Of a stretch of DNA of 51,185 nt, positions 1 to 9,909 are shown one piece after another (the stretch's first letter is position 1; each line of letters starts with the position of its first letter). Origin of the DNA: an uncultured Solimonas sp. (GTDB lineage: Bacteria > Pseudomonadota > Gammaproteobacteria > Nevskiales > Nevskiaceae); NCBI GenBank assembly GCA_946478985.1, contig CAMLDZ010000010.1, positions 1-51,185 of the forward strand, read 5' to 3'. Below the pieces are notes generated by a model that did not search any database, had not been told where the DNA came from, and saw nothing but the letters and a program-made list of their open reading frames with translations. A program made the translations under genes and the position numbers.

Positions 1-317
1 CGCGTCAGCTGGTGCGTCGGATCGCCGACCAGCGGGAACTGCGCCTTGCCGACCGCCGGCGAGGTCTCGTGCCAGACCTTGTGCGAGAAGTGGGTATCGG
101 TGGTGACGATATAGACCTCCGCACCGGCCTTCTGGAACTCGGCATAGTTGGCGGCCGCGTCCTCGACTTCGGTCGGGCAGTTAAACGTGAACGCCGCCGG
201 CATGAAGATGAGCACCGACCACTTGCCCTTCAGGGTGGCGTCGCTGACCTCCACAAACTTGCCGTTGTGGAAAGCCTGCGTCTTGAATTCCTTGATCTGC
301 GTATTGATGAGCGACAT
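1..317 (-). CDS. ahpC: AhpC, alkyl hydroperoxide reductase peroxiredoxin (3' part missing)
   Basis: Peroxiredoxin that reduces hydrogen peroxide and organic hydroperoxides in the cytoplasm. It is normally recycled by AhpF or thioredoxin. The N-terminal 105 residues are present; the rest runs off the left edge. The start MSLINTQIKEF is typical of AhpC, and the peroxidatic cysteine lies at about residue 47 in FNCPTE. Most AhpCs have F-V-C at this place, so the asparagine is a mild variant. The gene is divergent from trxB across a 248-bp gap that carries an OxyR-like site. The resolving cysteine lies outside the window. Confidence 0.95.
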   Translation of the reverse strand, partial: MSLINTQIKEFKTQAFHNGKFVEVSDATLKGKWSVLIFMPAAFTFNCPTEVEDAAANYAEFQKAGAEVYIVTTDTHFSHKVWHETSPAVGKAQFPLVGDPTHQLT

Positions 318-389
318 CGGTCAGCCTCGTGTGAGTGAGTGGGTTGATGAGCGGATGCGCAGGTTAGCGAAGCCGCGGCGATACAGGAA

Positions 390-426
390 GTTGATTTATT
401 GAATGACAACGATTGGTGATGACTAT
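390..426 (-). promoter_or_regulatory. OxyR-like operator in the ahpC/trxB gap
   Basis: Four tetranucleotides spaced by exactly 7 bp fit the OxyR pattern ATAG-N7-CTAT-N7-ATAG-N7-CTAT. On the minus strand they read ATAG, CAAT, ATTC and CAAC; the first is perfect and the later ones are degenerate, for about 11 of 16 matches. The site lies about 75 bp upstream of the ahpC start, in the only locally AT-rich patch. OxyR control of ahpC is well known in gammaproteobacteria; its use here is inferred. Confidence 0.45.
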
Positions 427-449
427 GAGCAGTCCAGCCATGCCGGCTT

Positions 450-1522
<1,073 letters not shown>

Positions 1523-1546
1523 GTCGCGCAGGAGCCTGCGCCCGGA

Positions 1547-1575
1547 CCCCGCACGCGCTGACGCGCGGGGTTTTT
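1547..1575 (+). terminator. Intrinsic terminator after trxB
   Basis: Inverted repeat CCCCGC...GCGGGG (1547-1552 with 1565-1570) followed by TTTTT at 1571-1575, 24 nt after the trxB stop. Confidence 0.75.
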
Positions 1576-1603
1576 CATGCGCCGCGAGTGCCGGCGCTGA
1601 TGC

Positions 1604-1609
1604 GATAAT
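1604..1609 (+). promoter_or_regulatory. Candidate -10 box (GATAAT) for the GST-family gene
   Basis: GATAAT matches the -10 consensus at 5 of 6 positions and lies only 8 nt before the ATG at 1618. Transcription would start at or next to the start codon, making a leaderless mRNA. No convincing -35 is visible. Confidence 0.35.
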
Positions 1610-1617
1610 CGCCCGCA

Positions 1618-2241
1618 ATGACCGACCCCGTTCCCACCATGCGGCTGTACCACAGCGCCGTCTCGCCCTACTCGCGGCGCGTGCGCGTCGTTGCCGAAGA
1701 ATTGGGCCTGAGCGAACAGATCGAAGTGATCGAGATCGATCCCTTCAATCCGCCCGCCGACTTTCTCGTACTCAATCCCCTGTCGAAAGTGCCGGTGCTG
1801 GTGACCGAGCTCGGTGAAGCCCTGCCCGACTCCAACCTGATCATCAGCTACCTGTTCACCCGCGGTCATGGCCTGGCCGCACTGCCGCGCGCCGCCGGCC
1901 GCTGGAAGGCGCTACGCCGACAGTACCTGGCCGAGGGCATCATCGACGCGGTCGCCGCGTCCGTGCATGAGAAGCGCCGGCCGGAAGGCATCATCTACCA
2001 GGTCTTTCTCGACCGGCAGGTGCTGGCGATCCAGCGCGCGATCGCGCGACTCAACGAGGAAGTCGACGAGCTGCGTAGCGGCCGGCCCACCACGGTCGAG
2101 ATCACCATAGGCTGCGCACTCGCCGACCTCGATCTGCGCATGCCCTACGTCGAATGGCGGCGCCAGTTCGAGGCGCTGTCGGGCTGGCAGACGCGCTTTG
2201 CCGAGCGCGCGTCGATGCAGAAGACTGCGCCTTCGACTTGA
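1618..2241 (+). CDS. Glutathione S-transferase family protein
   Basis: A 207-residue soluble protein with GST architecture: an N-terminal thioredoxin-like domain (MRLYHSAVSPYSRRV, a cis-proline in SKVPVL, and PDSN where many GSTs have ESN), then an all-helical domain from about residue 90. The substrate is not evident; it resembles the small bacterial YibF-type GSTs. There are two candidate starts, ATG 1618 and ATG 1639. The second begins right at the first beta strand; neither has a good Shine-Dalgarno. Its stop overlaps the next start (TGATG), so it is probably translated together with the NlpC/P60 gene. Confidence 0.85.
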   Translation: MTDPVPTMRLYHSAVSPYSRRVRVVAEELGLSEQIEVIEIDPFNPPADFLVLNPLSKVPVLVTELGEALPDSNLIISYLFTRGHGLAALPRAAGRWKALRRQYLAEGIIDAVAASVHEKRRPEGIIYQVFLDRQVLAIQRAIARLNEEVDELRSGRPTTVEITIGCALADLDLRMPYVEWRRQFEALSGWQTRFAERASMQKTAPST

Positions 2242-2714
2242 TGGCTGCGGGGGCGTGGCAAGCGACCTTGCGCGCCGGCCTGCTGGCCGGACTGGCGCTG
2301 CTGGCGGCCTGCAGCGGCCTGGCGCCCGATCCGGAAAATGCCGAGAAGCGACGCGATCTGGTGCTCGAAGCGCTGGGCCAGGTCGGCCGGCCGTATCGCT
2401 ACGGTGGCACCACGCCTGAAGGCTTCGATTGCAGTGGCCTGACGCAGTACGTCTACCGTCAGATCGGCATCCAGCTGCCGCGCAGCTCGCGTGATCAGCA
2501 CGGCGTCGGCCGCACGATCAAGCTGTCGCAGGCCGAGCCCGGCGACCTGCTGTTCTACAGCTTCAGCGGCCGCGGCATCGACCATGTGGCGATCTACCTC
2601 GGCGACGACCAGGCCGTGCACGCACCGGCCAGCGGCCGCGCCGTCATCGTCGCCAGCGTCCAGCTGCCGTACTGGCAGGAGCGTTTCGTCGATGCGGTAC
2701 GGGTCTTCCGCTGA
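2241..2714 (+). CDS. NlpC/P60-family lipoprotein, putative cell-wall endopeptidase
   Basis: Small (157 aa) peptidoglycan hydrolase predicted to cut stem peptides in the periplasm. A hydrophobic leader ends in a lipobox (LAAC, Cys 24), so it should be membrane-anchored. The NlpC/P60 triad is visible: Cys 64 in DCSGLT, His 115 in DHVAIYLG and a polar His 127 in VHAPASG. The start is ATG 2241, which overlaps the preceding TGA by one base; upstream in-frame starts would bury the signal peptide. Similar in size to Spr/NlpC-type hydrolases. It ends 3 bp from the convergent serine hydrolase gene. Confidence 0.9.
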   Translation: MAAGAWQATLRAGLLAGLALLAACSGLAPDPENAEKRRDLVLEALGQVGRPYRYGGTTPEGFDCSGLTQYVYRQIGIQLPRSSRDQHGVGRTIKLSQAEPGDLLFYSFSGRGIDHVAIYLGDDQAVHAPASGRAVIVASVQLPYWQERFVDAVRVFR

Positions 2715-2717
2715 GGC

Positions 2718-3650
2718 TTATCGGTTTCTCATCCACGCCGCGCGCAGCTTGCGGCCGCAGGCCGCGGATTCCACGTACGCCTTCTTCGCCAGCTTTTGCC
2801 GCGCCAGCAGACCGTAGGTGGTCTTGTCGGCGGAGATCCACGGGTAGAAACCCATCAGCCCGGGACTGCTGAACGCGCCGTCGCCCTGCGCGTCATCCTC
2901 GATCCAGTGGTTGAGGCTGTAGTGCCAGGCGCGATCGGCGGGACTGCTGCGCGCCTGCGCGCATTGCGTGCAGACCGGCTGGAAGCCGAGGAAGCTCTTC
3001 ATTCGCAACTGCCCGGAGACGATCTTGCGCAGGAACTTGCCGTATGCGGCCGGCGTCGCCTCCATGCCCCCGGCGGGCTGCGGGTTGGAATAGCTGATCT
3101 CCAGATCCTGGCCGATCTGCCGACGCAGCTCCTGCGTCATCTGCGCGGCATTGAGGCGGCCCAGGCCGAGCAGTTGCGCGAGCCTTTGATCGTGACCGCC
3201 GCTGTACGAGAAGTAGCCGACGTCGCCGCTGACGCGCTCGGCATTGGAACGCGCGCTCGCACACGCATCGACGGTTTTCGAGAACAGGCAGGCCAGCGGG
3301 TTGAAGCGCGTGTAACCGGAGCGCATTTGCAGCAGCGCAATCTGCTCGGCGCTGGGCTGCTGCCCGGGGCCGATCTTCTCCAGCACGTAGCTGCCCCAGA
3401 CCAGCTTCGACGCCGACGCCAGCTTGATCGAGGTATTCGCCGCGTAATCGGTGCCGATCGCCCCGCTGCCGAGCACGCCGCTGGCGTCGCCGATCTCCCA
3501 GTAGAAGTCGCCCAGCTTGCGGCATTCGGAATCCGATTGGGCGACCGCCGATACCGCACGTGCCCGCGTCGTCGCGTCTGCCGCCGCCACGGAGCAGGTA
3601 ACGCCGCTGCACAGCAAGGCCACAGCCAGACGTCCGATCATTCGCCGCAT
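2718..3650 (-). CDS. SxxK serine hydrolase, beta-lactamase / DD-peptidase-like
   Basis: A 310-residue exported protein with a Sec signal peptide (start MRRMIGRLAVALL, probable cleavage after VAAADA). SASK at 79-82 fits the catalytic SxxK of penicillin-binding/class C beta-lactamase-fold enzymes, and FSYSGG near 149 fits the position of the second-motif tyrosine. I do not see a clear KTG box; the closest is a C-terminal DKTTYG. It could be a peptidase, an esterase or a degenerate relative. I chose ATG 3650 rather than 3677 because it begins the signal peptide. It lies 48 bp downstream of the YcbB-type transpeptidase gene on the same strand, suggesting a shared cell-wall role. Confidence 0.75.
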   Translation of the reverse strand: MRRMIGRLAVALLCSGVTCSVAAADATTRARAVSAVAQSDSECRKLGDFYWEIGDASGVLGSGAIGTDYAANTSIKLASASKLVWGSYVLEKIGPGQQPSAEQIALLQMRSGYTRFNPLACLFSKTVDACASARSNAERVSGDVGYFSYSGGHDQRLAQLLGLGRLNAAQMTQELRRQIGQDLEISYSNPQPAGGMEATPAAYGKFLRKIVSGQLRMKSFLGFQPVCTQCAQARSSPADRAWHYSLNHWIEDDAQGDGAFSSPGLMGFYPWISADKTTYGLLARQKLAKKAYVESAACGRKLRAAWMRNR

Positions 3651-3698
3651 GCCGACTCCCTCGTGATGCAGGCGCATCGCCCGCTGCTGCCGACTCTA

Positions 3699-5294
3699 TC
3701 AGCGTGCGGCTTCGGCCCGCACTGCGCGCAGGGCCGCGATCAGCGCGCCGTCGCGCTCGTAGATGTCATCGCGGAACGACGCGCGACCCTGCGGGTCGGC
3801 TTCCATCGTCCAGTACGCGATCAGCACCGGCACCGGCCGCTGCAGATTCACTTCGCGCGTCGCCGGCTCGCGCATCGCCGCGTCGAGCGCCGCGCGGTTC
3901 CATTGCTGCGGATCGTCGAGCAGGAGCTCGACCAGTTCGCGGGCACGCTCGACGCGGATGCAGCCGGAACTGAAGGTGCGTTGCTCGATATCGAACTGCG
4001 CCTGATGCGGCGTGTCATGCATGTAGACGTTGTACGAATTGTCGAAACGGATCACCGCGCGACCCAGCGAGTTGTCGTCGCCGGGGTCCTGCCGCCAGGT
4101 ATAGGCTGCGGCCTTGCTCCAGTCGATCTTCGCCCGCGGCACTTCACGCCCTCGCCCGTCGAGCACGCGGATGTTCTGCCCGGCCAGATATTCCGGATCG
4201 CGCCGCGCCTTGGGCACGATGTCTTCGCGCAGGATCGTCGGCGGAATGGTCCAGTTCGGATTGAGCGTGATGCGGTCGATCCTGGAGTTGAAGATCGGCG
4301 TCTTGCGGTAAGGCTTGCCCACCTGCACGCGGGATTGCCAGATCTGCTGCGAATCCCGGTACAGGGACACACGGTAGCCGGCCACGTCGACCAGCACGAA
4401 GTCGCCCTGAGCGTGCCGCAGCAACCAGCGGCCCCGCTCGAGATTGGCGCGGGCCTGCTCGATGCGCGTGGCGACCGGCACGTTCATCTGCGCAATCGTG
4501 CGATTGCCGATCACGGCATCGACGTTGAGCGCCTGCGCACTCTGGAAACGCAATACCGCCCATTGCAGTTCCGAATCGTAGAGGCGGCTGTCTGGCGCCG
4601 CGGTCGCCTTCGGCAGATCGCCGCTGATCACCAGCCGCTGGCGGATCTGCGGCACCCGCGCGTCCTCGGCGCCGGGCTGGATCGGCTCGCCATCGGCAAT
4701 CTGCGGCCAGCCGCCCCGCGCCGCGATGGCGTGGAGCTTGGCGAGCGCCAGCTGCATGTTGCGGTACATCCATTGCGAAGGCCGCGCGCGCTTGAACAGC
4801 CCGGCAGTGTCGCCGCGCGCCACTGCGTCGGCCACCGCGGCCACGCCCAGGTCCGCATCTTCGGCGGGCAGGCCGAAACCACTGCGCGGCTCGAGGCTGT
4901 CGCGGTCGAGGACCCCGCGGTGCAGATCGCCGAGTGCGCGCAGCAACTGCCGTGTCGTCGCCAGCTCGACCGCGGCGGCCCGGGCATCGGATGGCAGGCT
5001 GTAGCGCGCGGGACCGAGTCCGTCGTTCTCCAGTTTGGCGAGTTCGATCGCCAGTGCCTTGCGCAGCGAAGGCGTCCATACCGGCTGCAGGGCGCGACCT
5101 TCGTAGAAACGGGCGAGGGCTTCGTCGATACCGATCTGGCTGCCGTTGCGCGCGGCACCGCGCTGGCGCACCGATTCGACGAAATCACGGATCTGCTGCG
5201 AAGGCGCAGCTTCGGCCGCTGCAACGAGGCCTGAATGACTCCCCACCGACAGACCGGCCAGCAACATGCAGAATGCCCGCAATCGAAAACGCAT
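3699..5294 (-). CDS. L,D-transpeptidase, YcbB (LdtD) type, paralog 1
   Basis: Predicted periplasmic enzyme that makes 3-3 crosslinks in peptidoglycan. It has 531 residues: signal peptide (start MRFRLRAFCMLLAGLSVGS), a scaffold region, a peptidoglycan-binding-like helical part (YDSELQWAVLRFQSAQALNV) and a C-terminal YkuD domain. The YkuD signature is complete: HDTPHQ from about His 426 and SSGCIRVERA with nucleophile Cys 445. The start ATG 5294 has a strong GGAGGG Shine-Dalgarno. It is divergent from the YkuD_2-family gene at 5476 and clearly paralogous to the gene at 6250-7875. Confidence 0.92.
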   Translation of the reverse strand: MRFRLRAFCMLLAGLSVGSHSGLVAAAEAAPSQQIRDFVESVRQRGAARNGSQIGIDEALARFYEGRALQPVWTPSLRKALAIELAKLENDGLGPARYSLPSDARAAAVELATTRQLLRALGDLHRGVLDRDSLEPRSGFGLPAEDADLGVAAVADAVARGDTAGLFKRARPSQWMYRNMQLALAKLHAIAARGGWPQIADGEPIQPGAEDARVPQIRQRLVISGDLPKATAAPDSRLYDSELQWAVLRFQSAQALNVDAVIGNRTIAQMNVPVATRIEQARANLERGRWLLRHAQGDFVLVDVAGYRVSLYRDSQQIWQSRVQVGKPYRKTPIFNSRIDRITLNPNWTIPPTILREDIVPKARRDPEYLAGQNIRVLDGRGREVPRAKIDWSKAAAYTWRQDPGDDNSLGRAVIRFDNSYNVYMHDTPHQAQFDIEQRTFSSGCIRVERARELVELLLDDPQQWNRAALDAAMREPATREVNLQRPVPVLIAYWTMEADPQGRASFRDDIYERDGALIAALRAVRAEAAR

Positions 5295-5360
5295 CAGCCC
5301 TCCTGGCTCGACGACGGTGGGAGTTCGGCCGCACGGCCCGACCAGCGGTCTTGGCGCACC

Positions 5361-5374
5361 GCGATGCGCATCGC
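5361..5374. promoter_or_regulatory. Perfect 14-bp palindrome in the divergent transpeptidase promoter region
   Basis: GCGATGCGCATCGC is its own reverse complement. It lies in the 181-bp gap between two divergent L,D-transpeptidase genes, inside the 18-bp spacer of a plus-strand promoter candidate (TTGGCG 5351-5356, TACGAT 5375-5380). An operator is a reasonable inference, but short GC palindromes can arise by chance in GC-rich DNA. Confidence 0.4.
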
Positions 5375-5475
5375 TACGATGCGAACTGTCCGGCCTGTCC
5401 ATCTCCGCGTCATCTTCGCGATGGACCCGATACCGCTCCTGAATGCGCTGCCTGGCGCAAGGACTCTCGTAACCG

Positions 5476-6234
5476 ATGTCGCTTCGTCTGCCCGGCCGCG
5501 CGGCGCTCGCGCTCTGTGCCTTGCTCGTGTCTTCCCTGTCGGACGCCGACCCGCTCCTGCGGGCGCCGGACAGCCTCGACACCGGCCTCTATGCCGCACT
5601 GCGCCAGACCGCGCCGGACATCGCACCGGAGGTCCTGCAGGCCTCGCTCGATGCGCTGGACTGCGCGCGCGCCGCCGGCGACCTTGGCCGCGCGACACGA
5701 CTGGCGGTGATCGATTACTCGCTGCCGTCGACAACGCCGCGGCTGTGGATCTTCGATCTGCGCGCACGCCGCCTGCTGTTCCACGAACTGGTTGCGCACG
5801 GCAAGAACACCGGCGAGGCACAGGCGCGGCGCTTCTCCAACCGTGACGGCAGCCTGCAGTCCAGCCTGGGCCTGTTCCGCACCACCGGCAGCTACGACGG
5901 CAGCAATGGCTATTCCTTGCGCATGGAAGGCCTGGAGCCCGGCTTCAATGACCGCGCGATGGACCGCGCGCTGGTCATTCACGGCGCGCCGTACGTGAAT
6001 GCCGCGCTTGGCCGCAAGCAGGGCCGCATCGGCCGCAGCTGGGGCTGCCCGGCGGTGCGCGCCGGCATCGCGCGGCCGCTGATCGACGCGATGAAGAACG
6101 GCCAGCTGCTGTTCTCGTACTACCCGGAGCAGCGCTGGCTGGCGCAGTCGCGCTATCTCAACTGCGCAGCGCTGCGCGAGCGGCGCGACACCCTGGCCAG
6201 CGCCGGCGCGCCGGTATCCGCGCTCAGCCCCTGA
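5476..6234 (+). CDS. YkuD_2-family murein L,D-transpeptidase catalytic domain protein
   Basis: A 252-residue exported protein of the murein L,D-transpeptidase catalytic domain family (the YfiH/ErfK-unrelated YkuD_2 group). A signal peptide (start MSLRLPGRAALALCALL) is followed by one domain with HGKNTGEA, LVIHGAPY (His 169) and the nucleophile motif SWGCPAV (Cys 191). Members are thought to act on peptidoglycan tetrapeptides, but the exact reaction is less well defined than for YcbB. It stands between two YcbB-type genes, divergent from the first and convergent with the second (15 bp apart). The ATG at 5476 has no strong Shine-Dalgarno. Confidence 0.88.
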   Translation: MSLRLPGRAALALCALLVSSLSDADPLLRAPDSLDTGLYAALRQTAPDIAPEVLQASLDALDCARAAGDLGRATRLAVIDYSLPSTTPRLWIFDLRARRLLFHELVAHGKNTGEAQARRFSNRDGSLQSSLGLFRTTGSYDGSNGYSLRMEGLEPGFNDRAMDRALVIHGAPYVNAALGRKQGRIGRSWGCPAVRAGIARPLIDAMKNGQLLFSYYPEQRWLAQSRYLNCAALRERRDTLASAGAPVSALSP

Positions 6235-6249
6235 GACGGTAGGCGCAGC

Positions 6250-7875
6250 TCAGGGCCGGCGGTCCAGCGCGGCGATCAGCGCCGGATCGCGGTCGTAGAT
6301 GTCCGGCTTGAATGCCGGACGGCCGGCCTCGTCGACATCGACTGTCCAGTACGCCAGCAGGATCGGCACCGGGCGCGCCAGCGCAATGTTCTGCGTCCTG
6401 GCCGTCGCCACGGCGGCGTCGATCGCCGCGCGGTTCCATTTCTGCGGATCGTCGAACAGCAGTTCCACCAGCTCCAGTGCGCGCTCCACGCGGATGCAGC
6501 CCGAACTGAAGGCGCGCTGGCTCTGCGCGAACAGCGCCTGGTGCGGCGTGTCGTGCAGATAGACCGCGTAGGCATTGGGGAAGCGCAGCGCCGCGCTGCC
6601 GAGCGCATTGCCGGGGCCGGCATCCTGGCGCAGCGTGATGCCGCGCGGCCGGTTCCAGTCGATGTCGTCGGCCGCCAGTTCGCGGCCGGCGGCGTCGAGT
6701 GCGCGAATGCGGTTGCGCTTCAGGTAGCCGCTGTCCTTGCGGATCTTCGGCAACACGTCCTTGCTGAGCACCGTCGGCGGCACCGTCCAGGTCGGATTGA
6801 GAGTGATGGTGTTGATCACCGATTCGAAGATCGGCGTGCTGCGATACGGCTGGCCGACCTGCACGCGCGAGTTCCACACCGGCTTGCCGTCGCGGTACAG
6901 CGCGATCTTGTAACCGGCCACGTCGACCAGCACGAAATCGCCGCCGCTGCGATGCAGCTGCCAGCGGCCGCGTTCGAGGTTGGCGCGCAGCTGCGCGATC
7001 CGCGCGGCCACCGGCACGTTCAGCACCGCCAGCGTGCGCGCACCGATGACGCCGTCGGCATCGAGATACTGCGCGGCCTGATAACGCTTGACCGCCGATT
7101 CGAGTTCGCTGTCGTAGAGCAGGCTGTCGGGCGCCGCGGTCAGGGGCTCGCCCTGGGCCGCGAGGCGCGCCCGCAGCAGCGGGACGCGCGCGTCCTCCAT
7201 GCCGGGCTTGAGCGCCGCTCCGGCGGCAATCTGCGGCCAGCCAGCCGCCACCTCGATGGCACGCAGGCGCGTCAGCGCCACGCGCAGGCGTGCATACAGC
7301 CAGTGACTGGGCCGCGCACGCGCGTACAGGGGCGCGAACTCGCCCTGCTCGACCGCCGCCGCAAAGGCTTCCAGGCCGCGGCGCGGATCCAGCGCGCGCG
7401 GCTGGAAGTTCCAGTGCGTATCCAGCGTCGCCGGCTCGACCTTGCCGCGGTACAAATGCAGCAGCGCCAGCATCGCGCTGTGGGTGATCAGCCAGTCGTA
7501 GTCGGCCAGCGCCTGCGGCGGGCCCTGCGGCGGTCCGGCGGCGATTTCGGCGACGTGATAGTGCTCGGGCGTCAAGCCATCGTCATAGACGGACTGCATG
7601 GCTTCGAGCAGCGCCGCACGGCGCCGCGGCTCGGTCCACGCCGGCCGGTCGCCGCGGGCGCCGTAGAACAGGGCGACGGCCTCATCGAACCCCAGCGCCG
7701 CCGGGCCGCCGGGCACGGTATCCAGCTTGCCGACGGCGCTGGCGCGCAGCGGCGCCGCCCGCGCGGCGATGATCGACTCGACGCCGGTCTGCGCGGCCAG
7801 CGGCGGCGCAAAGCCGCCGCACAGCAAGATGCAGCTGAAAACAAAGCACCGCACGCATCCGAGCCTGTCGTGCAT
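6250..7875 (-). CDS. L,D-transpeptidase, YcbB (LdtD) type, paralog 2
   Basis: A second 541-residue YcbB-like enzyme, collinear with the one at 3699-5294 over its whole length; they share HDTPHQA, SSGCIRVERA and WNRAA. The nucleophile is Cys 460. The start ATG 7875 gives a signal peptide (MHDRLGCVRCFVFSCILLCG) with a GGACTCGGA Shine-Dalgarno-like stretch; longer readings extend back into htpG and are not plausible. It lies just behind the htpG terminator. Two tandem-family paralogs in one locus suggest either condition-specific expression or different acceptor preferences. Confidence 0.92.
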   Translation of the reverse strand: MHDRLGCVRCFVFSCILLCGGFAPPLAAQTGVESIIAARAAPLRASAVGKLDTVPGGPAALGFDEAVALFYGARGDRPAWTEPRRRAALLEAMQSVYDDGLTPEHYHVAEIAAGPPQGPPQALADYDWLITHSAMLALLHLYRGKVEPATLDTHWNFQPRALDPRRGLEAFAAAVEQGEFAPLYARARPSHWLYARLRVALTRLRAIEVAAGWPQIAAGAALKPGMEDARVPLLRARLAAQGEPLTAAPDSLLYDSELESAVKRYQAAQYLDADGVIGARTLAVLNVPVAARIAQLRANLERGRWQLHRSGGDFVLVDVAGYKIALYRDGKPVWNSRVQVGQPYRSTPIFESVINTITLNPTWTVPPTVLSKDVLPKIRKDSGYLKRNRIRALDAAGRELAADDIDWNRPRGITLRQDAGPGNALGSAALRFPNAYAVYLHDTPHQALFAQSQRAFSSGCIRVERALELVELLFDDPQKWNRAAIDAAVATARTQNIALARPVPILLAYWTVDVDEAGRPAFKPDIYDRDPALIAALDRRP

Positions 7876-7913
7876 TCCGAGTCCTTGGCCGTACCAGAGC
7901 CGAAACCTACGGC

Positions 7914-7953
7914 AAAAGCCCGCTGCCGATCCATGCGCGGATCGGCAGCGGGC
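7914..7953 (-). terminator. Strong intrinsic terminator after htpG
   Basis: A perfect 15-bp inverted repeat (7918-7932 with 7939-7953, 6-nt loop) followed on the minus strand by TTTT (7917-7914). It sits 25 bp past the htpG stop and before the start of the transpeptidase gene, so it insulates that gene from heat-shock transcription. Confidence 0.88.
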
Positions 7954-7978
7954 CTTGTACACCAGCGCTGCGGGCGGC

Positions 7979-9868
7979 TCAGCCGATGATGATGCGGCTG
8001 GAACCTTCGCCCGACGTGCTTGGGCCGCCGAGCAGCAGCTTGTTGAGGCGGCGCACGAAGCCGGCCGGGTCGTCGAGCTGGCCGCCTTCGGCGAGCACCG
8101 CCTGACCATAGACCAGTTCGCCGAGATCGCTGAAAGCCTCGTCGCTGCCGGCGCCGCGCAGCTTCTCGACCAGCGGATGCTTGGCGTTGATCTCGAGGAT
8201 CGGCCGCGCGCCCGGCGCGGCTTCGCCGGCACGGCGCAGCAGTTCCTCCATGCGCCGCGACATCGCGTGTTCGCCGGCGACCAGGCATGACGGCGACTCG
8301 GTAAGCCGCGATGACAGGCGCACGGATTCGACACGATCGCCGAGCGCCGCCTGCAGCCGCTCCAGCAGCTCCTTGAACTCGCCTTCGAGCTGCGCCTTCT
8401 CCGGCGTCTCGATCGCCGATTCCAGATCCTTGGAAGCGCGTGCCACCGATTCCAGTGTCTTGCCGCCGTACTCGCGCAGATGGCCGACGACCCATTCGTC
8501 GATGCGGTCGGTCAGCAGCAGCACTTCGAAGCCGCGCGCCTTGAAACCTTCCAGGTGCGGGCTGGAACGCGCCGTCGCCAGGGTATCGGCGGTGATGTAG
8601 TAGATCGCCTTCTGCTCGGCCGGCATGCGCTCGATGTAGGCGTCGAGCGTGGCGTCCTGCTTGTCGGTGCTGAGGGTCGACGCGAAACGGCAGAGCTTGG
8701 CGATGCGCTCGCGATTGGCGTGATCCTCGACCAGGCCTTCCTTGAGCACGTTGCCAAAGGTCTGCCAGAACGTCGCATAGTCATCCGGCTTGTTCTTTGC
8801 CAGATCATCGAGCAAGTCCAGCACGCGCTTGACCAGCGCCGCCTTGATCTTGTCGACGGTGCGGTTGCCCTGCAGGATCTCGCGCGAAACATTCAGCGGC
8901 AGATCCGGCGTGTCGACGATGCCACGCACGAAGCGCAGGTAAGCCGGCAGCAGCTCCGCCGCCTTGTCCATGATGAAGACACGCTTGACGTACAGCTGCA
9001 CGCCACGGCTCTGCTCGCGGTCCCAGAGATCGAAGGGTGCGCGCTTCGGAATGTAGAGCAGCGAGGTGTATTCGAGCGTGCCTTCGACCTTGTGGTGCGC
9101 CCAGGCCAGCGGCGGCTCGAAGTCATGCGCGAGGTGTTCGTAGAACTGCGCGTAGTCCTCGTCCTTGAGCTCGGACTTGGGCCGCGTCCAGAACGCGCGC
9201 GCCTGGTTGAGCGTGTCCAGCTCGCCCTGCTCGTTGCGCAGCTTGATCGGCAGGCCAATGTGGTCGGAATAGCGGCGCACCAGCCCGGAGATGCGCATCG
9301 GTTCGAGAAATTCCCTGGCATCCTCGCGCAGGTGCAGGATCACCTCGGTGCCGCGATCGAGCTTGAATGAGGGCTCGAGCGTGAACTCGCCCTGCCCGTC
9401 GGACTCCCAGCGCACCGCCTCCTCGACGTCGGCGCGCCTGGACAGCACGCTGACCTTGTCGGCGACGATGAAGGCCGAATAGAAGCCGACGCCGAACTGG
9501 CCGATCAGCTGCGAATCCTTCTTCTGGTCGCCGGACAGCGTATCGAGGAACTTGCGGGTGCCGGAACGGGCGATGGTACCGAGATTGGCAGCCGCCTCGT
9601 CGCGCGACATGCCGATGCCGTTGTCCTTGATCGTCAGCGTGCCCGCGGCCTTGTCGATCGACAGTTCGACGGCCAGTTCGTCGCCACCGAGCAGCTCCGG
9701 CTTGTCGATGGCCTCGAAGCGCAGCTTGTCGCAGGCATCGGAGGCATTGGAGATCAGCTCGCGCAGGAAGATCTCCTGGTTGGAATACAGCGAGTGGATC
9801 ATCAGGTGCAGCAGGTCGCGCACCTCGGTCTGGAACTCACGTTTCTCGGCACGCTGCTCGGCGCTCAT
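7979..9868 (-). CDS. htpG: HtpG, Hsp90-family molecular chaperone
   Basis: Cytosolic ATP-dependent chaperone of 629 residues, normal for bacterial Hsp90. The GHKL ATPase pocket is clear: [20 protein letters not shown] near residue 30, [10 protein letters not shown] and [15 protein letters not shown]. The middle domain and the C-terminal dimer domain follow, ending with a short Ser/Gly tail. The start ATG 9868 ([15 protein letters not shown]) matches family starts. It is preceded by a sigma32-type promoter and followed by a strong terminator, so it is a single-gene heat-shock unit. Confidence 0.98.
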   Translation of the reverse strand: MSAEQRAEKREFQTEVRDLLHLMIHSLYSNQEIFLRELISNASDACDKLRFEAIDKPELLGGDELAVELSIDKAAGTLTIKDNGIGMSRDEAAANLGTIARSGTRKFLDTLSGDQKKDSQLIGQFGVGFYSAFIVADKVSVLSRRADVEEAVRWESDGQGEFTLEPSFKLDRGTEVILHLREDAREFLEPMRISGLVRRYSDHIGLPIKLRNEQGELDTLNQARAFWTRPKSELKDEDYAQFYEHLAHDFEPPLAWAHHKVEGTLEYTSLLYIPKRAPFDLWDREQSRGVQLYVKRVFIMDKAAELLPAYLRFVRGIVDTPDLPLNVSREILQGNRTVDKIKAALVKRVLDLLDDLAKNKPDDYATFWQTFGNVLKEGLVEDHANRERIAKLCRFASTLSTDKQDATLDAYIERMPAEQKAIYYITADTLATARSSPHLEGFKARGFEVLLLTDRIDEWVVGHLREYGGKTLESVARASKDLESAIETPEKAQLEGEFKELLERLQAALGDRVESVRLSSRLTESPSCLVAGEHAMSRRMEELLRRAGEAAPGARPILEINAKHPLVEKLRGAGSDEAFSDLGELVYGQAVLAEGGQLDDPAGFVRRLNKLLLGGPSTSGEGSSRIIIG

Positions 9869-9909
9869 GGGTTCTCGCCATCCTTTTGTTTTCAATCGGG
9901 GAGCCGGCC

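Noticed and set aside
2796..5234. An 812-codon open frame on the plus strand
   Set aside because: It lies opposite the serine hydrolase and L,D-transpeptidase genes, has an Arg/His/Val-rich composition without domains, and is the usual antisense shadow in GC-rich DNA.
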